This document shows positions 43,554 to 52,710 of a DNA stretch of 64,000 nucleotides, piece after piece; within the stretch, counting starts at the first letter, position 1, and each line of letters begins with the position of its first letter. The translations under genes were made by a program, and so were the position numbers. The notes beneath the pieces are model-generated. The model was not told where the DNA came from, did not search any database, and saw only the letters and a list, made by a program, of their open reading frames with translations. This DNA is from Chryseobacterium culicis (GTDB lineage Bacteria; Bacteroidota; Bacteroidia; Flavobacteriales; Weeksellaceae): contig NZ_FNWQ01000003.1 in NCBI RefSeq assembly GCF_900108365.1, forward strand, positions 248,001 to 312,000, read 5' to 3'.

Positions 43554-44135
43554 TTAATCTTCAAGCAGCAATAAAAATAATTTTGTATTGGAATTCGAAG
43601 AGCTGTCCATTTTAGACTGGCTTCCGCTGATGGAAGTAAGGTTCTTGATATTTCCGTTTCTTTTTATTTTTCCCATAGCATCATTCAGGTTATTTACAAT
43701 CTGAGAAACATTGGCAATGATGATAATTCTATCGGGAAGCCTTGAAGAATGATAATGAAGAATATTATTATGTGAAAGCATTATTCTGCCATCATAGGCA
43801 ATCAGATATTCACAGGTGATGAAAGCGGCATCATTAGATGGCTGCAGTTCTGAAGTGTAGGCAGACTTCACAACGTTCAAAAAGTTCTGAAGTTCTTTAT
43901 CCCAACAGAAAAGGTTATGAATCCCTTCTATTTTGATAATTTGATTTAAAGTTTGTAGAGCCTCCGCTTCATCTGCACAATAATTAAAAAATCCTCCCGA
44001 ATGCGTAAATAATTGCGCAAACTTATAGTCAAGATCCGCATTTTTCAGCGAATCCCCAAGCTTCTCCAGGCTCTGTTTGTCCTCTTCTTCAGGCTGGTTG
44101 GTAAGTTTGCTTACAATCCTCTTGAATAAATTCAA
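43554..44135 (-). CDS. LUD domain protein (LutC-like)
   Basis: A 193-residue protein resembling the LUD domain of LutC (lactate utilisation) proteins. Visible pieces are DAAFITCEYLIAYDGRIMLS and LPDRIIIIANVSQIV, which form the typical core. Compared with LutC it is short and has a charged N-terminal helix. In Bacteroidota this gene often lies between ftsH and cdsA. No lutA or lutB is nearby, so lactate use is not supported. Function unknown. Confidence 0.75.
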   Translation of the reverse strand: MNLFKRIVSKLTNQPEEEDKQSLEKLGDSLKNADLDYKFAQLFTHSGGFFNYCADEAEALQTLNQIIKIEGIHNLFCWDKELQNFLNVVKSAYTSELQPSNDAAFITCEYLIAYDGRIMLSHNNILHYHSSRLPDRIIIIANVSQIVNNLNDAMGKIKRNGNIKNLTSISGSQSKMDSSSNSNTKLFLLLLED

Positions 44136-44162
44136 CTTAATCTATTTTTAGTCAACTTTATA

Positions 44163-44170
44163 CAAAAATA
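44163..44170 (-). promoter_or_regulatory. -7 promoter box of the LUD-cdsA-psd operon
   Basis: On the minus strand TATTTTTG lies 27 nt before the ATG at 44135, downstream of the ftsH terminator, so this operon is separate from rsfS-ftsH. Confidence 0.5.
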
Positions 44171-44214
44171 GAAAATAAATTACAATAGTGTCCAAAATAT
44201 CTCCTTAAATATGA

Positions 44215-44249
44215 AAAAACCTGACAATTTTTGCAACTGTCAGGTTTTT
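44215..44249 (-). terminator. Terminator of the rsfS-ftsH operon
   Basis: The arms aaaaacctgaca and tgtcaggttttt lie 22 bp after the ftsH stop. Confidence 0.82.
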
Positions 44250-44271
44250 GTAATACTTATTTTTCAGCGTC

Positions 44272-46293
44272 TTAAAGCTGTGTCGGGCTTTCAGGAGCCT
44301 GTATTTCGCTTTGTTCTTCTTTTTCTTTGATCTGAGGTGTTTCCAATGCTACCGGCTGATCTTTTTCAGGAATCGTATTGGTAACAGGTTTCTCTGTCAA
44401 TTCAGGATCCCATGCTCTTTTTCCGAATATTTCTTCTAAGTCTTCACGGAAGATCACTTCTTTTTCCAGCAGTTTACCTGCTAAAGCATCAAGCTTATCT
44501 TTGTTATCCGCAAGGATTCTGACTGCTCTTTCATACTGATTCTCGATGATCGATTTGATCTCTGCATCAATTTTGGTAGCTGTTTCTTCAGAATAGGGTT
44601 TTCCGAAATTATATTCAGACTGTCCTGAACTGTCATAGTAAGAGATATTACCGATATTCGGGCTCAATCCGTAGATCGTTACCATAGCCTGAGCTCTTTT
44701 CGTTACTGTTTCCAGATCAGAAAGTGCTCCTGTAGAAATATTATTAAAGATCACCTGCTCAGCTGCTCTACCTCCTAATGTTGCACACATTTCATCCAAC
44801 ATCTGTTCAGTAGTGGTAAGCTGTCTTTCTTCAGGAAGGTACCATGCTGCCCCCAATGAACGTCCTCTCGGGACAATTGTCACTTTTAAAAGCGGAGAAG
44901 CGTGTTCTACCAGCCATGAGATTGTAGCGTGACCTGCTTCGTGGTAAGCCACTCTTCTTTTTTCAGAAGGCTTGATGGCTTTATTTTTCTTTTCCAGACC
45001 TCCGATAATTCTGTCTACAGCATCAAGGAAATCCTGTTTGGTAACGGAAGTATGATTATTTCTTGCTGCAATAAGCGCTGCTTCATTACAAACATTCGCA
45101 ATATCTGCTCCGCTGAATCCGGGAGTCTGCTTTGCAAGAAACTCTCTGTCTACATTATCATCAAGCTTGATCTTTTTCAGGTGAACGTCAAAGATCTGTC
45201 TTCTTTCGTGAAGTTCCGGAAGGTCTACGTAGATAGAACGGTCAAAACGTCCTGCTCTCATCAAAGCTTTATCAAGGATATCTGCTCTGTTGGTTGCAGC
45301 CATCACGATCACGTTGGTATCTGTTCCGAAACCGTCCATCTCGGTAAGAAGCTGGTTAAGCGTATTTTCTCTCTCATCGTTTCCGCCAGAGAAATTATTC
45401 TTTCCTCTTGCACGTCCGATAGCATCAATCTCATCTATGAAGATAATGGCCGGAGATTTCGCTTTTGCCTGAGCAAAAAGGTCTCTTACTCTGGAAGCTC
45501 CTACCCCTACAAACATTTCAACGAAATCTGAACCTGAAAGGGAGAAGAACGGAACTTTAGCTTCCCCAGCAACAGCTTTTGCCAATAAGGTTTTACCTGT
45601 TCCCGGAGGGCCTACTAATAGAACTCCTTTAGGAATTTTACCTCCCAGTTTTGTATATTTTTCAGAGTTTTTCAAGAAATCTACTACTTCCTGAACTTCT
45701 TCTTTAGCCCCTTCCAAACCTGCAACATCTTTAAATGTTACCTGAATTCTTTCTTTTTCGTCAAAAAGCTTTGCTTTAGATTTTCCGATAGAGAAGATCT
45801 GTCCGCCAGGACCTCCGCCGCCGCCCATCTTTCTGAAAAGGAGGAAGTAGAATAATCCAAGAATGGAAATCCATACCAGTGCAGGAACCAGGATATCCAT
45901 CAGTGCGCTTTTACCTGTTCCGTAATCTTTAGTGGTTTTAATCACCGGATTGCTGGCTTTAACCTGTTCAAATTTCTGAAGGAAAAGCTGAAGGTCTCCG
46001 TACTTTACAGAAAAATCTGCTTTAGGAGCCATTTCAAAGGCAGAAAGAGGGTTATTTTCTTTACCGGTTTTGGAAACCATCGCCGATTTTGCTTCTTTTG
46101 TTAGGAAAACATCAGCTTTCTCTATGTCTTTGTATATAATTATATTCTGGACTTTGCCTGCCTGCATTTCTCTAAAGAAACCATCTTCATCAATAGATTT
46201 TGCTGCATCACCTCCAAGGAAATTGGAGCCAAAGAAAAGCAAAAGAGCTATGATTGCAATTGGAAAGAACCAGTTGAATCCTTTATTATTCAT
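44272..46293 (-). CDS. ftsH: ATP-dependent zinc metalloprotease FtsH
   Basis: A 673-residue membrane-bound AAA+ protease that degrades misfolded or short-lived membrane and cytoplasmic proteins. There are two membrane helices (~7-25 and ~135-155) with a periplasmic domain between them. The AAA module has GPPGTGKT (~228-235), [13 protein letters not shown] and the second region of homology. The zinc site is H451-E452-A-G-H455 (YHEAGH), with a further acidic ligand downstream. The C-terminal tail is Pro/Glu/Gln-rich. It lies 21 bp after rsfS. Confidence 0.98.
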   Translation of the reverse strand: MNNKGFNWFFPIAIIALLLFFGSNFLGGDAAKSIDEDGFFREMQAGKVQNIIIYKDIEKADVFLTKEAKSAMVSKTGKENNPLSAFEMAPKADFSVKYGDLQLFLQKFEQVKASNPVIKTTKDYGTGKSALMDILVPALVWISILGLFYFLLFRKMGGGGGPGGQIFSIGKSKAKLFDEKERIQVTFKDVAGLEGAKEEVQEVVDFLKNSEKYTKLGGKIPKGVLLVGPPGTGKTLLAKAVAGEAKVPFFSLSGSDFVEMFVGVGASRVRDLFAQAKAKSPAIIFIDEIDAIGRARGKNNFSGGNDERENTLNQLLTEMDGFGTDTNVIVMAATNRADILDKALMRAGRFDRSIYVDLPELHERRQIFDVHLKKIKLDDNVDREFLAKQTPGFSGADIANVCNEAALIAARNNHTSVTKQDFLDAVDRIIGGLEKKNKAIKPSEKRRVAYHEAGHATISWLVEHASPLLKVTIVPRGRSLGAAWYLPEERQLTTTEQMLDEMCATLGGRAAEQVIFNNISTGALSDLETVTKRAQAMVTIYGLSPNIGNISYYDSSGQSEYNFGKPYSEETATKIDAEIKSIIENQYERAVRILADNKDKLDALAGKLLEKEVIFREDLEEIFGKRAWDPELTEKPVTNTIPEKDQPVALETPQIKEKEEQSEIQAPESPTQL

Positions 46294-46314
46294 TTAGACT
46301 TTTTAAAATTTTTA

Positions 46315-46680
46315 TTATTCATTTTCAATTTTGGTAATGACTGCGTCACCCCAAAGCTCTTCTATATCGTAGTACTCGCGTACCTGTTTTTGGAATATAT
46401 GAACCACCACTGAAACGTAATCTACCAGTACCCACATCGCATTTTCAGTACCTTCTACGTGCCAAGGTCTGTCCTGCAGTTCGTTTCTTACTTTTTTCTC
46501 TACACTTCCTGCCAATGCAGCTACCTGTGTATTTGAGTTTCCGCTACATATCACGAACGTTTCTGCTACGGAGTTTTCGATGTTGGAAAGATCGAAGATC
46601 ATAATGTCTTCCCCTTTTACATCCTGGATAGCTTCAACGATTTTATCTATTAACGCTTGTTTTTCTGCTGTTTTATTCAT
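46315..46680 (-). CDS. rsfS: Ribosome silencing factor RsfS
   Basis: A 121-residue protein of the RsfS/Iojap family that binds ribosomal protein L14 and blocks subunit joining under starvation. It shows the family's I-x-D-V-K-G-E-D start, VICSGNSNTQVAALAGSVE, the RPWHVEG motif and WVLVDYVSVVVHIF. It is the first gene of the rsfS-ftsH operon and divergent from birA. Confidence 0.95.
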   Translation of the reverse strand: MNKTAEKQALIDKIVEAIQDVKGEDIMIFDLSNIENSVAETFVICSGNSNTQVAALAGSVEKKVRNELQDRPWHVEGTENAMWVLVDYVSVVVHIFQKQVREYYDIEELWGDAVITKIENE

Positions 46681-46767
46681 TAAAAAAATACTATAATCTG
46701 CAAATTTATTGTTTTTTCTTTACTTTAACCTTACTTTTACCCTCTTAATGTCTTAAAGTTTTCTTAA

Positions 46768-47481
46768 ATGAGCCAACTCTTCTACCTGAAAGAATGTTCT
46801 TCTACTAATGACGAAATAACAAAGTTTTTACTTTACGGAGATTCAAATTTTATAGGGCTTCATACTTTTAATCAAACTAAAGGACGGGGTCAGTATGGAA
46901 ATGTTTGGACTCAGACTGCCGGAAAAAACCTGGCTTATACGCTGGCAGTGAATACTCAGAACATCCTGTGCTCCGACTTTATATTCAATTATTATACCGC
47001 AATGATAATCCGGGATTTCCTTGCCAAATTGTCTGACTCTGAGGTAAAAATCAAATGGCCCAATGATATCATCCTTAAAGGTAAAAAAATCGTTGGAATT
47101 TTAATAGAAAAGAAAAAAATTAATCAAAATAATTATTTCATCATAGGAGCCGGAATTAATATTCTTCAGGAAGATTTTGATGCCATATCGAATGCTGGAT
47201 CCCTTCTGACGCAGACAGGCACTGCCTATAATCTTGAAGAACTTTCGTTGAATCTTCACGAATATTTGTCTGAAAAACTGAAAAACATTCCGCCTGATCA
47301 GGACATACTGGACGGATTTAATAAAAATCTTTTCAGAAAGGATCAGGTCTCTGTCTTTGAAATTGAAAAAGCACGACAAAATGGCATCATCCGGTATGCA
47401 GATGAAAAAGGTGAACTCTGGATCGAGCTGGAAGACGGGTTACATTCCTTTTACCATAAGGAAGTAAAATTACTTTACTGA
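46768..47481 (+). CDS. birA: Biotin--[acetyl-CoA-carboxylase] ligase
   Basis: A 237-residue biotin protein ligase that biotinylates the acetyl-CoA carboxylase carrier. The catalytic core motifs are SSTNDEI, the biotinyl-AMP loop KGRGQYGNVW, IKWPNDI and GILIE, with GAGIN downstream. It lacks the N-terminal DNA-binding domain of E. coli BirA, so it is a class I ligase and not a repressor. Its last 7 bp overlap the 3' end of the convergent LptF/G gene. Confidence 0.95.
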   Translation: MSQLFYLKECSSTNDEITKFLLYGDSNFIGLHTFNQTKGRGQYGNVWTQTAGKNLAYTLAVNTQNILCSDFIFNYYTAMIIRDFLAKLSDSEVKIKWPNDIILKGKKIVGILIEKKKINQNNYFIIGAGINILQEDFDAISNAGSLLTQTGTAYNLEELSLNLHEYLSEKLKNIPPDQDILDGFNKNLFRKDQVSVFEIEKARQNGIIRYADEKGELWIELEDGLHSFYHKEVKLLY

Positions 47482-48587
47482 TTGGCTCTTTTGATATAAA
47501 GATAAAGCGTGAGCGGCAAAAATACCATATTGGGCAGCCACATGGCTACAGCCGGAGACAAACTTTTATTTTCTGACACCACTTTCAAGGCTTCGAATGA
47601 AAACACGAAGATAAAGGCTAATGAAATACCGATCGCCAAATTGACCCCCAGTCCTCCCCTTTTCTTTTGTGATGACAGGGAAAGCGCCAGAAATGTCAGA
47701 ATAATAATGGAAACAGGCATTGAGGTTCTTTGGTGAAGCTCATTCAGGTAAGAGTTCAGGTTACTGTTTCCTCTTGCTTTTTCTCTTTCTATAAATTTAA
47801 GAAGTTCCGGTGTGGTTTTATTTTGTCCTAAAAGTTCGTTGGGGAAAAGTTCTTCCGGGGAGTGCCCGTAATTTTTCCTTAATTCTATGCCGTTTCCGAG
47901 TTTTTCGGTATTGTCTTTATTGATTGTTTTTTCCAGATAATTATTTAAAACAAACTGTTTTTTGGTTTTATCCCAGTACACTTCGCTTGCTTTAAGCTCA
48001 TAGGTCATTTTTCTGTCTTTATCATATTTCTGATAGACAAAGCTTGATCCTCTTTTTTCTCTTTTGTTCCAGGAGTCTACGAAGATATATTCTGTTTTGC
48101 TCAGCTGCGAAGAGGCTGGAGCAGTTCCTAAAATCTTTTCTTTATTGGCCGCATTATAGGTATATGCTTCCAGCTCATTTTTCTTGATATTGGCCCATGG
48201 AAGAACCATATGATATACCACAAGAGCGATCAGCCCAATAAAAATAGAGGTGAACAGATAAGGTTTGGAAAATCGGTGAAAACTGGCCCCACTACTGATA
48301 ATGGCAACAATTTCAGTATTATTGGCCATTCTGGAGGTAAAATAAATCACCGAAATAAATACCAGAATGGAAAGGAAAGTTACCACGAGATTGATAATCC
48401 AGAAGGGATAAAAATGGATCAGGAAATAGGTCAGATCGAGTTTCGGATCAATGGCCTTGGCATTTTCTATCCTTGGAATCTTCTGCTGAACATCAATTAC
48501 CAATACTACTATAGACAATAATACCAGCATGAAACTGAAAGTTCCAAGGTATTTTTTAATGATATATCTGTCTACAATTTTAAGCAT
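47475..48587 (-). CDS. LptF/LptG family permease
   Basis: A 370-residue inner-membrane subunit of the lipopolysaccharide exporter LptB2FG. Three N-terminal helices (~12-120) begin with the family motif LKIVDRYIIKKYLGTF. A periplasmic beta-jellyroll domain (~140-270) and three C-terminal helices (~275-365, with LHQRTSMPVS) follow. The pattern fits LptG slightly better than LptF. It lies 7 bp after tgt in one minus-strand operon. Confidence 0.92.
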   Translation of the reverse strand: MLKIVDRYIIKKYLGTFSFMLVLLSIVVLVIDVQQKIPRIENAKAIDPKLDLTYFLIHFYPFWIINLVVTFLSILVFISVIYFTSRMANNTEIVAIISSGASFHRFSKPYLFTSIFIGLIALVVYHMVLPWANIKKNELEAYTYNAANKEKILGTAPASSQLSKTEYIFVDSWNKREKRGSSFVYQKYDKDRKMTYELKASEVYWDKTKKQFVLNNYLEKTINKDNTEKLGNGIELRKNYGHSPEELFPNELLGQNKTTPELLKFIEREKARGNSNLNSYLNELHQRTSMPVSIIILTFLALSLSSQKKRGGLGVNLAIGISLAFIFVFSFEALKVVSENKSLSPAVAMWLPNMVFLPLTLYLYIKRANQ

Positions 48588-48593
48588 ATTCTC

Positions 48594-49724
48594 TTACAGT
48601 CTTTGTCTGAGAACCGGTACTACGGCGTTTTTCCACTCATAGAAATCTCCTGCCATAATATGTTCTCTGGCTACTTTTACCAAATCCAGGTAGAATGCCA
48701 GGTTATGAATTGAAGCAATCTGTTTGGCCAGATATTCTTTAGACACAAACAGGTGGCGAAGATACGCTTTTGAATATTCACGGTCTACAAAACTGGTTCC
48801 GAATTCGTCCAGAGGCGAGAAATCGCGCTTCCATTTTTCATTTTTAAGGTTCATCACCCCCTGCCATGTGAAAAGCATTGCATTTCTTGCATTTCTCGTT
48901 GGCATTACACAATCCATCATATCAATTCCCAATCCGATAGATTCAAGAATATTCCATGGAGTTCCCACTCCCATCAGATATCTTGGTTTTTCTTTGGGAA
49001 GAATGTCTGTTACTTCATCCGTGATTCTGTACATTTCTTCTTCCGGCTCTCCTACAGAAAGTCCTCCAATGGCGTTCCCTTCTGCTCCTGCTTCAGAAAT
49101 AACTTCTGCAGATATTCTTCTAAGGTCGGAATAGGTAGATCCCTGAACAATCGGGAAAAGTCTTTGCTTATGTCCGTATAATTCAGGATTATCATTAGTC
49201 CAGTCAATACATCTTTTCAGCCAGCGGTGCGTGAGCTCCATAGATGATTTTGCCTGGTTGTAGTCACAAGGGTAAGGGGTACATTCATCAAAGGCCATGA
49301 AAATATCGGCTCCGATCTGTCTTTGAATCTCCATTGATCTCTCCGGGGAGAACATATGATAGCTTCCGTCAATGTGGGATTTGAATCTCGCCCCTTCTTC
49401 TGTCATTTTTCTGTTACTTGCCAGTGAAAACACCTGAAAACCTCCGGAATCGGTAAGAATGGGAAGGTCCCAGTTCATGAATTGATGTAAACCTCCTGCA
49501 TCCTGCATGGTTTCCATACCCGGACGAAGGTATAGATGGTATGTATTTCCCAGAATAATCTGAGCTTTAATGTCTTCTTTTAATTCTCTCTGATGAACTG
49601 TTTTCACACTTGCTACAGTTCCCACAGGCATAAAAATAGGAGTTTGAATCTTCCCGTGATCTGTGGTAATTTCCCCTGCTCTTGCTTTTCCTTCAGAGGT
49701 TTTTTCTATATTAAAAAATTTCAT
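48594..49724 (-). CDS. tgt: tRNA-guanine transglycosylase
   Basis: A 376-residue enzyme that swaps guanine for preQ1 at the wobble position of Asn, Asp, His and Tyr tRNAs. It has the substrate pocket LTDSGGFQVFSL, FDECTPYP, QGSTY, GGLSVGE and the nucleophile region DMMDCVMPTRNARNA. The zinc-site cysteines usual near the C-terminus are not obvious: the segment after DYREYS is KAYLRHLF rather than C-x-C-x2-C. Zinc-less variants are known in Bacteroidota, and the length is otherwise normal. Confidence 0.95.
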   Translation of the reverse strand: MKFFNIEKTSEGKARAGEITTDHGKIQTPIFMPVGTVASVKTVHQRELKEDIKAQIILGNTYHLYLRPGMETMQDAGGLHQFMNWDLPILTDSGGFQVFSLASNRKMTEEGARFKSHIDGSYHMFSPERSMEIQRQIGADIFMAFDECTPYPCDYNQAKSSMELTHRWLKRCIDWTNDNPELYGHKQRLFPIVQGSTYSDLRRISAEVISEAGAEGNAIGGLSVGEPEEEMYRITDEVTDILPKEKPRYLMGVGTPWNILESIGLGIDMMDCVMPTRNARNAMLFTWQGVMNLKNEKWKRDFSPLDEFGTSFVDREYSKAYLRHLFVSKEYLAKQIASIHNLAFYLDLVKVAREHIMAGDFYEWKNAVVPVLRQRL

Positions 49725-49786
49725 CTCTATCCTTTTTTAATTCACCATTTACCGGTGATTTCCTTAGGTTGAAACTCAGTCTGTAA

Positions 49787-50164
49787 TTACCTTACCAAAG
49801 GGATTACAGTTCCGTTTTGTTTCAGCTTATCCTTGATATATTTTTCTGCTTTGGGATCTTTTTTCACCAGTATTTCCTGGGCATCACTGGCAATCCCGTC
49901 CATTTCTTCTTTGATGACGTAATATTTAAAACTTTCTACAAAGTCTTCAGATTTTACTTTATGGGCCTTCAGTACAGCTCTTGTACCCGCCTCCATATTT
50001 TTGTCAGGATATACAAATATTGCCTGATCGTTGATCGCGAGGTCTGCAATGATTTCGGCCATCACATCTTTGCTGATCAGATTTTTAGGCTTATCAATAT
50101 AGTCGCTGCACGAAAACAAGCCCAACAAAACGAAAATAAAGATTAACTTTTTCATCAGTTTCAT
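49787..50164 (-). CDS. DUF4296 domain lipoprotein
   Basis: A 125-residue lipoprotein. The ATG at 50164 overlaps the TGA of the upstream glycosyltransferase gene (ATGA), so it is translationally coupled; a second ATG at 50155 is also possible. The lipobox is LGLFSC (Cys19). The DUF4296 region follows (LISKDVMAEIIADLAINDQAIF), with FVESFKYYVIKEEMDGI near the middle. This Bacteroidota family is of unknown function and usually sits by housekeeping genes such as tgt. Confidence 0.82.
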   Translation of the reverse strand: MKLMKKLIFIFVLLGLFSCSDYIDKPKNLISKDVMAEIIADLAINDQAIFVYPDKNMEAGTRAVLKAHKVKSEDFVESFKYYVIKEEMDGIASDAQEILVKKDPKAEKYIKDKLKQNGTVIPLVR

Positions 50165-50877
50165 AACCTGTTTATGATTGATTTCCATTTTAAGTTCAGC
50201 ACTCCAAAAACGGCTTCATGTATAATTCCGCCATTCATTTTGCTTTCTCCTAAAATTCTGTTGGTAAATATAATAGGAACTTCTACAATTCTGAAACCTT
50301 TTTTAAATGCTCTGAATTTCATTTCTATCTGAAACCCGTAGCCTTTCAGCTTTACATTATCAAGTCCTATTTCCTCCAGTACTTTTCTCGAAAAACAGAC
50401 AAATCCTGCTGTAGTATCATGAATAGGAAGTCCTAATACAAATCTCACATATTTGGATGCAAAATACGATAGCAATACCCTTCCCATAGGCCAGTTAACC
50501 ACATTTACTCCTTTTGAGTAACGGGAACCTATAGCCATATCTGCATTTCTGCATGCTTCAAACAATTTGGGAAGATCGTCAGGATTATGTGAAAAATCGG
50601 CATCCATCTCAAAAATATAATCGTATTTATTTTCGATAGCCCATTTAAATCCGTGGATATAAGCCTTCCCCAATCCGTCTTTCACGTGTCTTACAGAGAG
50701 GTGCAGATAATGTGGATGCTGCTTCTGCAATTCCTTTACCACCTCTGCAGTGCCGTCCGGCGAAGTGTCATCCACCACCAGAATATGAAAGTCGTCTTCC
50801 AACGCAAAAACTGCGGAAATAATATTTTCAATATTTTCCTTTTCGTTATAAGTTGGGATAATGACGAGTTTTTTCAT
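50161..50877 (-). CDS. Polyprenol-phosphate mannosyltransferase-like GT2 enzyme
   Basis: A 238-residue family-2 glycosyltransferase. The start at 50877 (MKKLVIIPTYNE) is chosen because the -7 box lies at 50887-50894; an in-frame ATG at 50922 would be upstream of it. Motifs are IPTYNEKENI, VVDDTSPDGT, the metal-binding MDADFSHNP and the family's RYSKG and GYGFQIEM. Family members transfer mannose or another sugar from a nucleotide sugar to polyprenyl phosphate. The exact donor is not known. Confidence 0.9.
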   Translation of the reverse strand: MKKLVIIPTYNEKENIENIISAVFALEDDFHILVVDDTSPDGTAEVVKELQKQHPHYLHLSVRHVKDGLGKAYIHGFKWAIENKYDYIFEMDADFSHNPDDLPKLFEACRNADMAIGSRYSKGVNVVNWPMGRVLLSYFASKYVRFVLGLPIHDTTAGFVCFSRKVLEEIGLDNVKLKGYGFQIEMKFRAFKKGFRIVEVPIIFTNRILGESKMNGGIIHEAVFGVLNLKWKSIINRL

Positions 50878-50886
50878 TTCAGTTTG

Positions 50887-50894
50887 CAAAGATA
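50887..50894 (-). promoter_or_regulatory. -7 promoter box of the glycosyltransferase operon
   Basis: On the minus strand TATCTTTG ends 9 nt before the ATG at 50877. Confidence 0.6.
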
Positions 50895-50931
50895 GTTTAT
50901 TTAACCTTTTTATTTTATACAAAATAATCTA

Positions 50932-50939
50932 TAATTTTG
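50932..50939 (+). promoter_or_regulatory. -7 promoter box of the structured leader/DUF4271 transcript
   Basis: TAATTTTG on the plus strand lies back to back with the divergent glycosyltransferase promoter. The predicted start is near 50943, about 175 nt before the DUF4271 start. Confidence 0.55.
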
Positions 50940-50942
50940 CAA

Positions 50943-51118
50943 AAATATTTCTCAGGGATTGAGCGGAAGAACCAGAAAGTTGTATTCAACAGATCTGGAC
51001 AATGCGTAAAATCGGTGAGAGCAACTATTTTAACTTCAGATTTTGCATCTGGTGACAGGAAAATCTGTGCCGGGATATGTTATATGAAGTTAAATAATAA
51101 ATAATAAAAACTTAAATT
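50943..51118 (+). ncRNA. Candidate structured RNA (leader or independent sRNA)
   Basis: Three hairpins are visible in order. First is ctca/tgag (50951-50954 with 50960-50963). Second is ccaga/tctgg (50972-50976 with 50994-50998) enclosing gttg-TATT-caac. Third is an 8-bp stem cagatttt/aaaatctg (51037-51044 with 51060-51067) whose interior closes ctg/cag on a GTGA tetraloop. A cgg/ccg pairing (51013-51015 with 51070-51072) could enclose the third. I do not recognise the class. A flavobacterial 6S-like RNA or a cis-regulatory leader are both possible. Confidence 0.45.
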
Positions 51119-51787
51119 TTGCCATCATCACAACACTTCGTCAATCATGTAAGGATACCTGAGAATAATGATTGGGTAATCTTTATCCTCGTGGGCTGTA
51201 TATTTTTGTATGTTTTTATGATGAACGTCATAGAAAGGGATGCCAGTCTCAAGGATTTTCTGCTTCAAAAGTATTTTGATGCGAGCAACAACCTTCCCAG
51301 CTGGATGATCACTTCATGTGTGACCACTCTCACGCTTTCTGTTTTAATTTCCCAGTATATTCCTATTGTCCCGAAATTCATTGCCGATCTTCAGCTTTTT
51401 GGGTATCAGCTTAACAAGTTTGGATATACTTTGCTGGCGGTGCTGTTTTTTTATTTGATAAAGTCAACATTGGGCTTTTTATTTTATCAAAGCATAGGGG
51501 ACGGAAAAAAATGGACAATTTTCTATTTCACCTCCACAAAATTTTATTTTATTCTCTCATTTTTGCTAATAATTTTATGTGTAGCCCATTATTACTTCCC
51601 TATCGACAGGAATGAAATATTTTTATATTACGTCTGCTTCTTTTCTTTTGTATTCATTTTCAAAGTTTTTTTCTATTTATTTCACAAGAACAAGATTCTT
51701 CCCGAGAAATGGTATTATAAATTTTTGTATATTTGCACCCTCCAAATCGCACCATTATTATTGCTTTGGAAGTTGTTATTTTTTTAA
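51119..51787 (+). CDS. DUF4271 family membrane protein
   Basis: A 222-residue membrane protein with about six helices. The frame is closed by a stop at 51113-51115, so the start must be a non-ATG codon; TTG at 51119 gives the expected N-terminus (PSSQHFVNHVRIPENNDWVIF). The first internal ATG would remove the conserved first helix. The pattern ends with a helix pair after HKNKILPEKWYYKFLYICTLQ, as in DUF4271. The family is Bacteroidota-specific, regularly adjacent to hemD, and of unknown function. Confidence 0.8.
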   Translation: MPSSQHFVNHVRIPENNDWVIFILVGCIFLYVFMMNVIERDASLKDFLLQKYFDASNNLPSWMITSCVTTLTLSVLISQYIPIVPKFIADLQLFGYQLNKFGYTLLAVLFFYLIKSTLGFLFYQSIGDGKKWTIFYFTSTKFYFILSFLLIILCVAHYYFPIDRNEIFLYYVCFFSFVFIFKVFFYLFHKNKILPEKWYYKFLYICTLQIAPLLLLWKLLFF

Positions 51788-51790
51788 TAA

Positions 51791-52540
51791 ATGTCAATGA
51801 TGAGAATAAAGTCTATATTGGTTTCTCAACCAGCGCCTAGTGAGTCTTCTCCATATCTGGATATAGCGAAGAAGGAAAAAATAAAGATTGATTTCCGTCC
51901 ATTTATCCATGTCGAAGGGGTTGACAATAAAGAGCTCAGAACACAGAAAATAGATCTGACGCAGTATACGGGTATTATTTTTACCAGTAAAAATGCGATT
52001 GACCATTACTTCAGACTTGCGGAAGAACTTCGTTTTGCCGTACCGGATACAATGAGATATATCTGCCAGTCGGAAGCAATTGCCAACTACCTTCAAAAGC
52101 ATATTGTGTACAGAAAAAGGAAAATCAGCTTTGGGGAGAAAAATTTCTCTGATCTGCTTCCTCTTTTCAAAAAGTTTCCCACTGAAAAATATCTGTTGCC
52201 CTCCTCAGATGTTCTAAGTCCGGATATTGTAAAAACCATGGATGCATCTAATGTAGAATGGACAAGAGCAATTATGTACCGTACTGTATGCAGCGATCTT
52301 ACAGATATCAACGTTAAAGATTATGATATGCTGATTTTCTTCAGTCCGCAGGGAATCAAATCACTGCAGCAGAATTTCCCTGATTTCAAGCAGGATGAAA
52401 CCAAAATCGGAGTTTTCGGAAACACTACTTTGGCAGCTGCAGAAGAAGCAGGATTAAAAGTGGATTTAATGGCGCCTACGAAGGAAACTCCTTCCATGAC
52501 AATGGCTCTTGAAAAGTATATTAAAGCCCTTCATAAATAG
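51791..52540 (+). CDS. hemD: Uroporphyrinogen-III synthase
   Basis: A 249-residue HemD-type enzyme that cyclises hydroxymethylbilane to uroporphyrinogen III for heme synthesis. The family is poorly conserved. Visible features are the start SILVSQPAPSESSPYLD, GIIFTSKNAIDHYF, the second-domain hinge DVLSPDI and the C-terminal IFFSPQGIKSL, then TTLAAAEEAG. It starts 3 bp after the DUF4271 gene, so the two form one transcript. A second ATG nine bases downstream is also possible. Confidence 0.85.
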   Translation: MSMMRIKSILVSQPAPSESSPYLDIAKKEKIKIDFRPFIHVEGVDNKELRTQKIDLTQYTGIIFTSKNAIDHYFRLAEELRFAVPDTMRYICQSEAIANYLQKHIVYRKRKISFGEKNFSDLLPLFKKFPTEKYLLPSSDVLSPDIVKTMDASNVEWTRAIMYRTVCSDLTDINVKDYDMLIFFSPQGIKSLQQNFPDFKQDETKIGVFGNTTLAAAEEAGLKVDLMAPTKETPSMTMALEKYIKALHK

Positions 52541-52563
52541 TCTTTAATGATAAAAATACAATC

Positions 52564-52599
52564 ACCATCTTTTCAATAAAGAAAAGATGGTTTTTTTTT
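52564..52599 (+). terminator. Rho-independent terminator
   Basis: The arms ccatcttttc and gaaaagatgg flank a 6-nt loop and are followed by nine T. Confidence 0.82.
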
Positions 52600-52710
52600 A
52601 CCTAAATTTGAACGAAAATTAATATTGAGCGGATTTCTGCATAAATCGCTTACTTTCAGAAGAAAAAGTATACATACAGATTCTGCTCAATACAAAATCA
52701 AAATATCCGA

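Noticed and set aside
43554..44135. Lactate utilisation operon (lutC)
   Set aside because: The protein is only LUD-like, and no lutA or lutB is adjacent; the neighbours are ftsH, cdsA and psd.
50946..51110. Open frame of about 50 codons through the structured leader upstream of DUF4271
   Set aside because: It has no start codon near its beginning, and its sequence is better explained by the hairpins. I treat the region as RNA.
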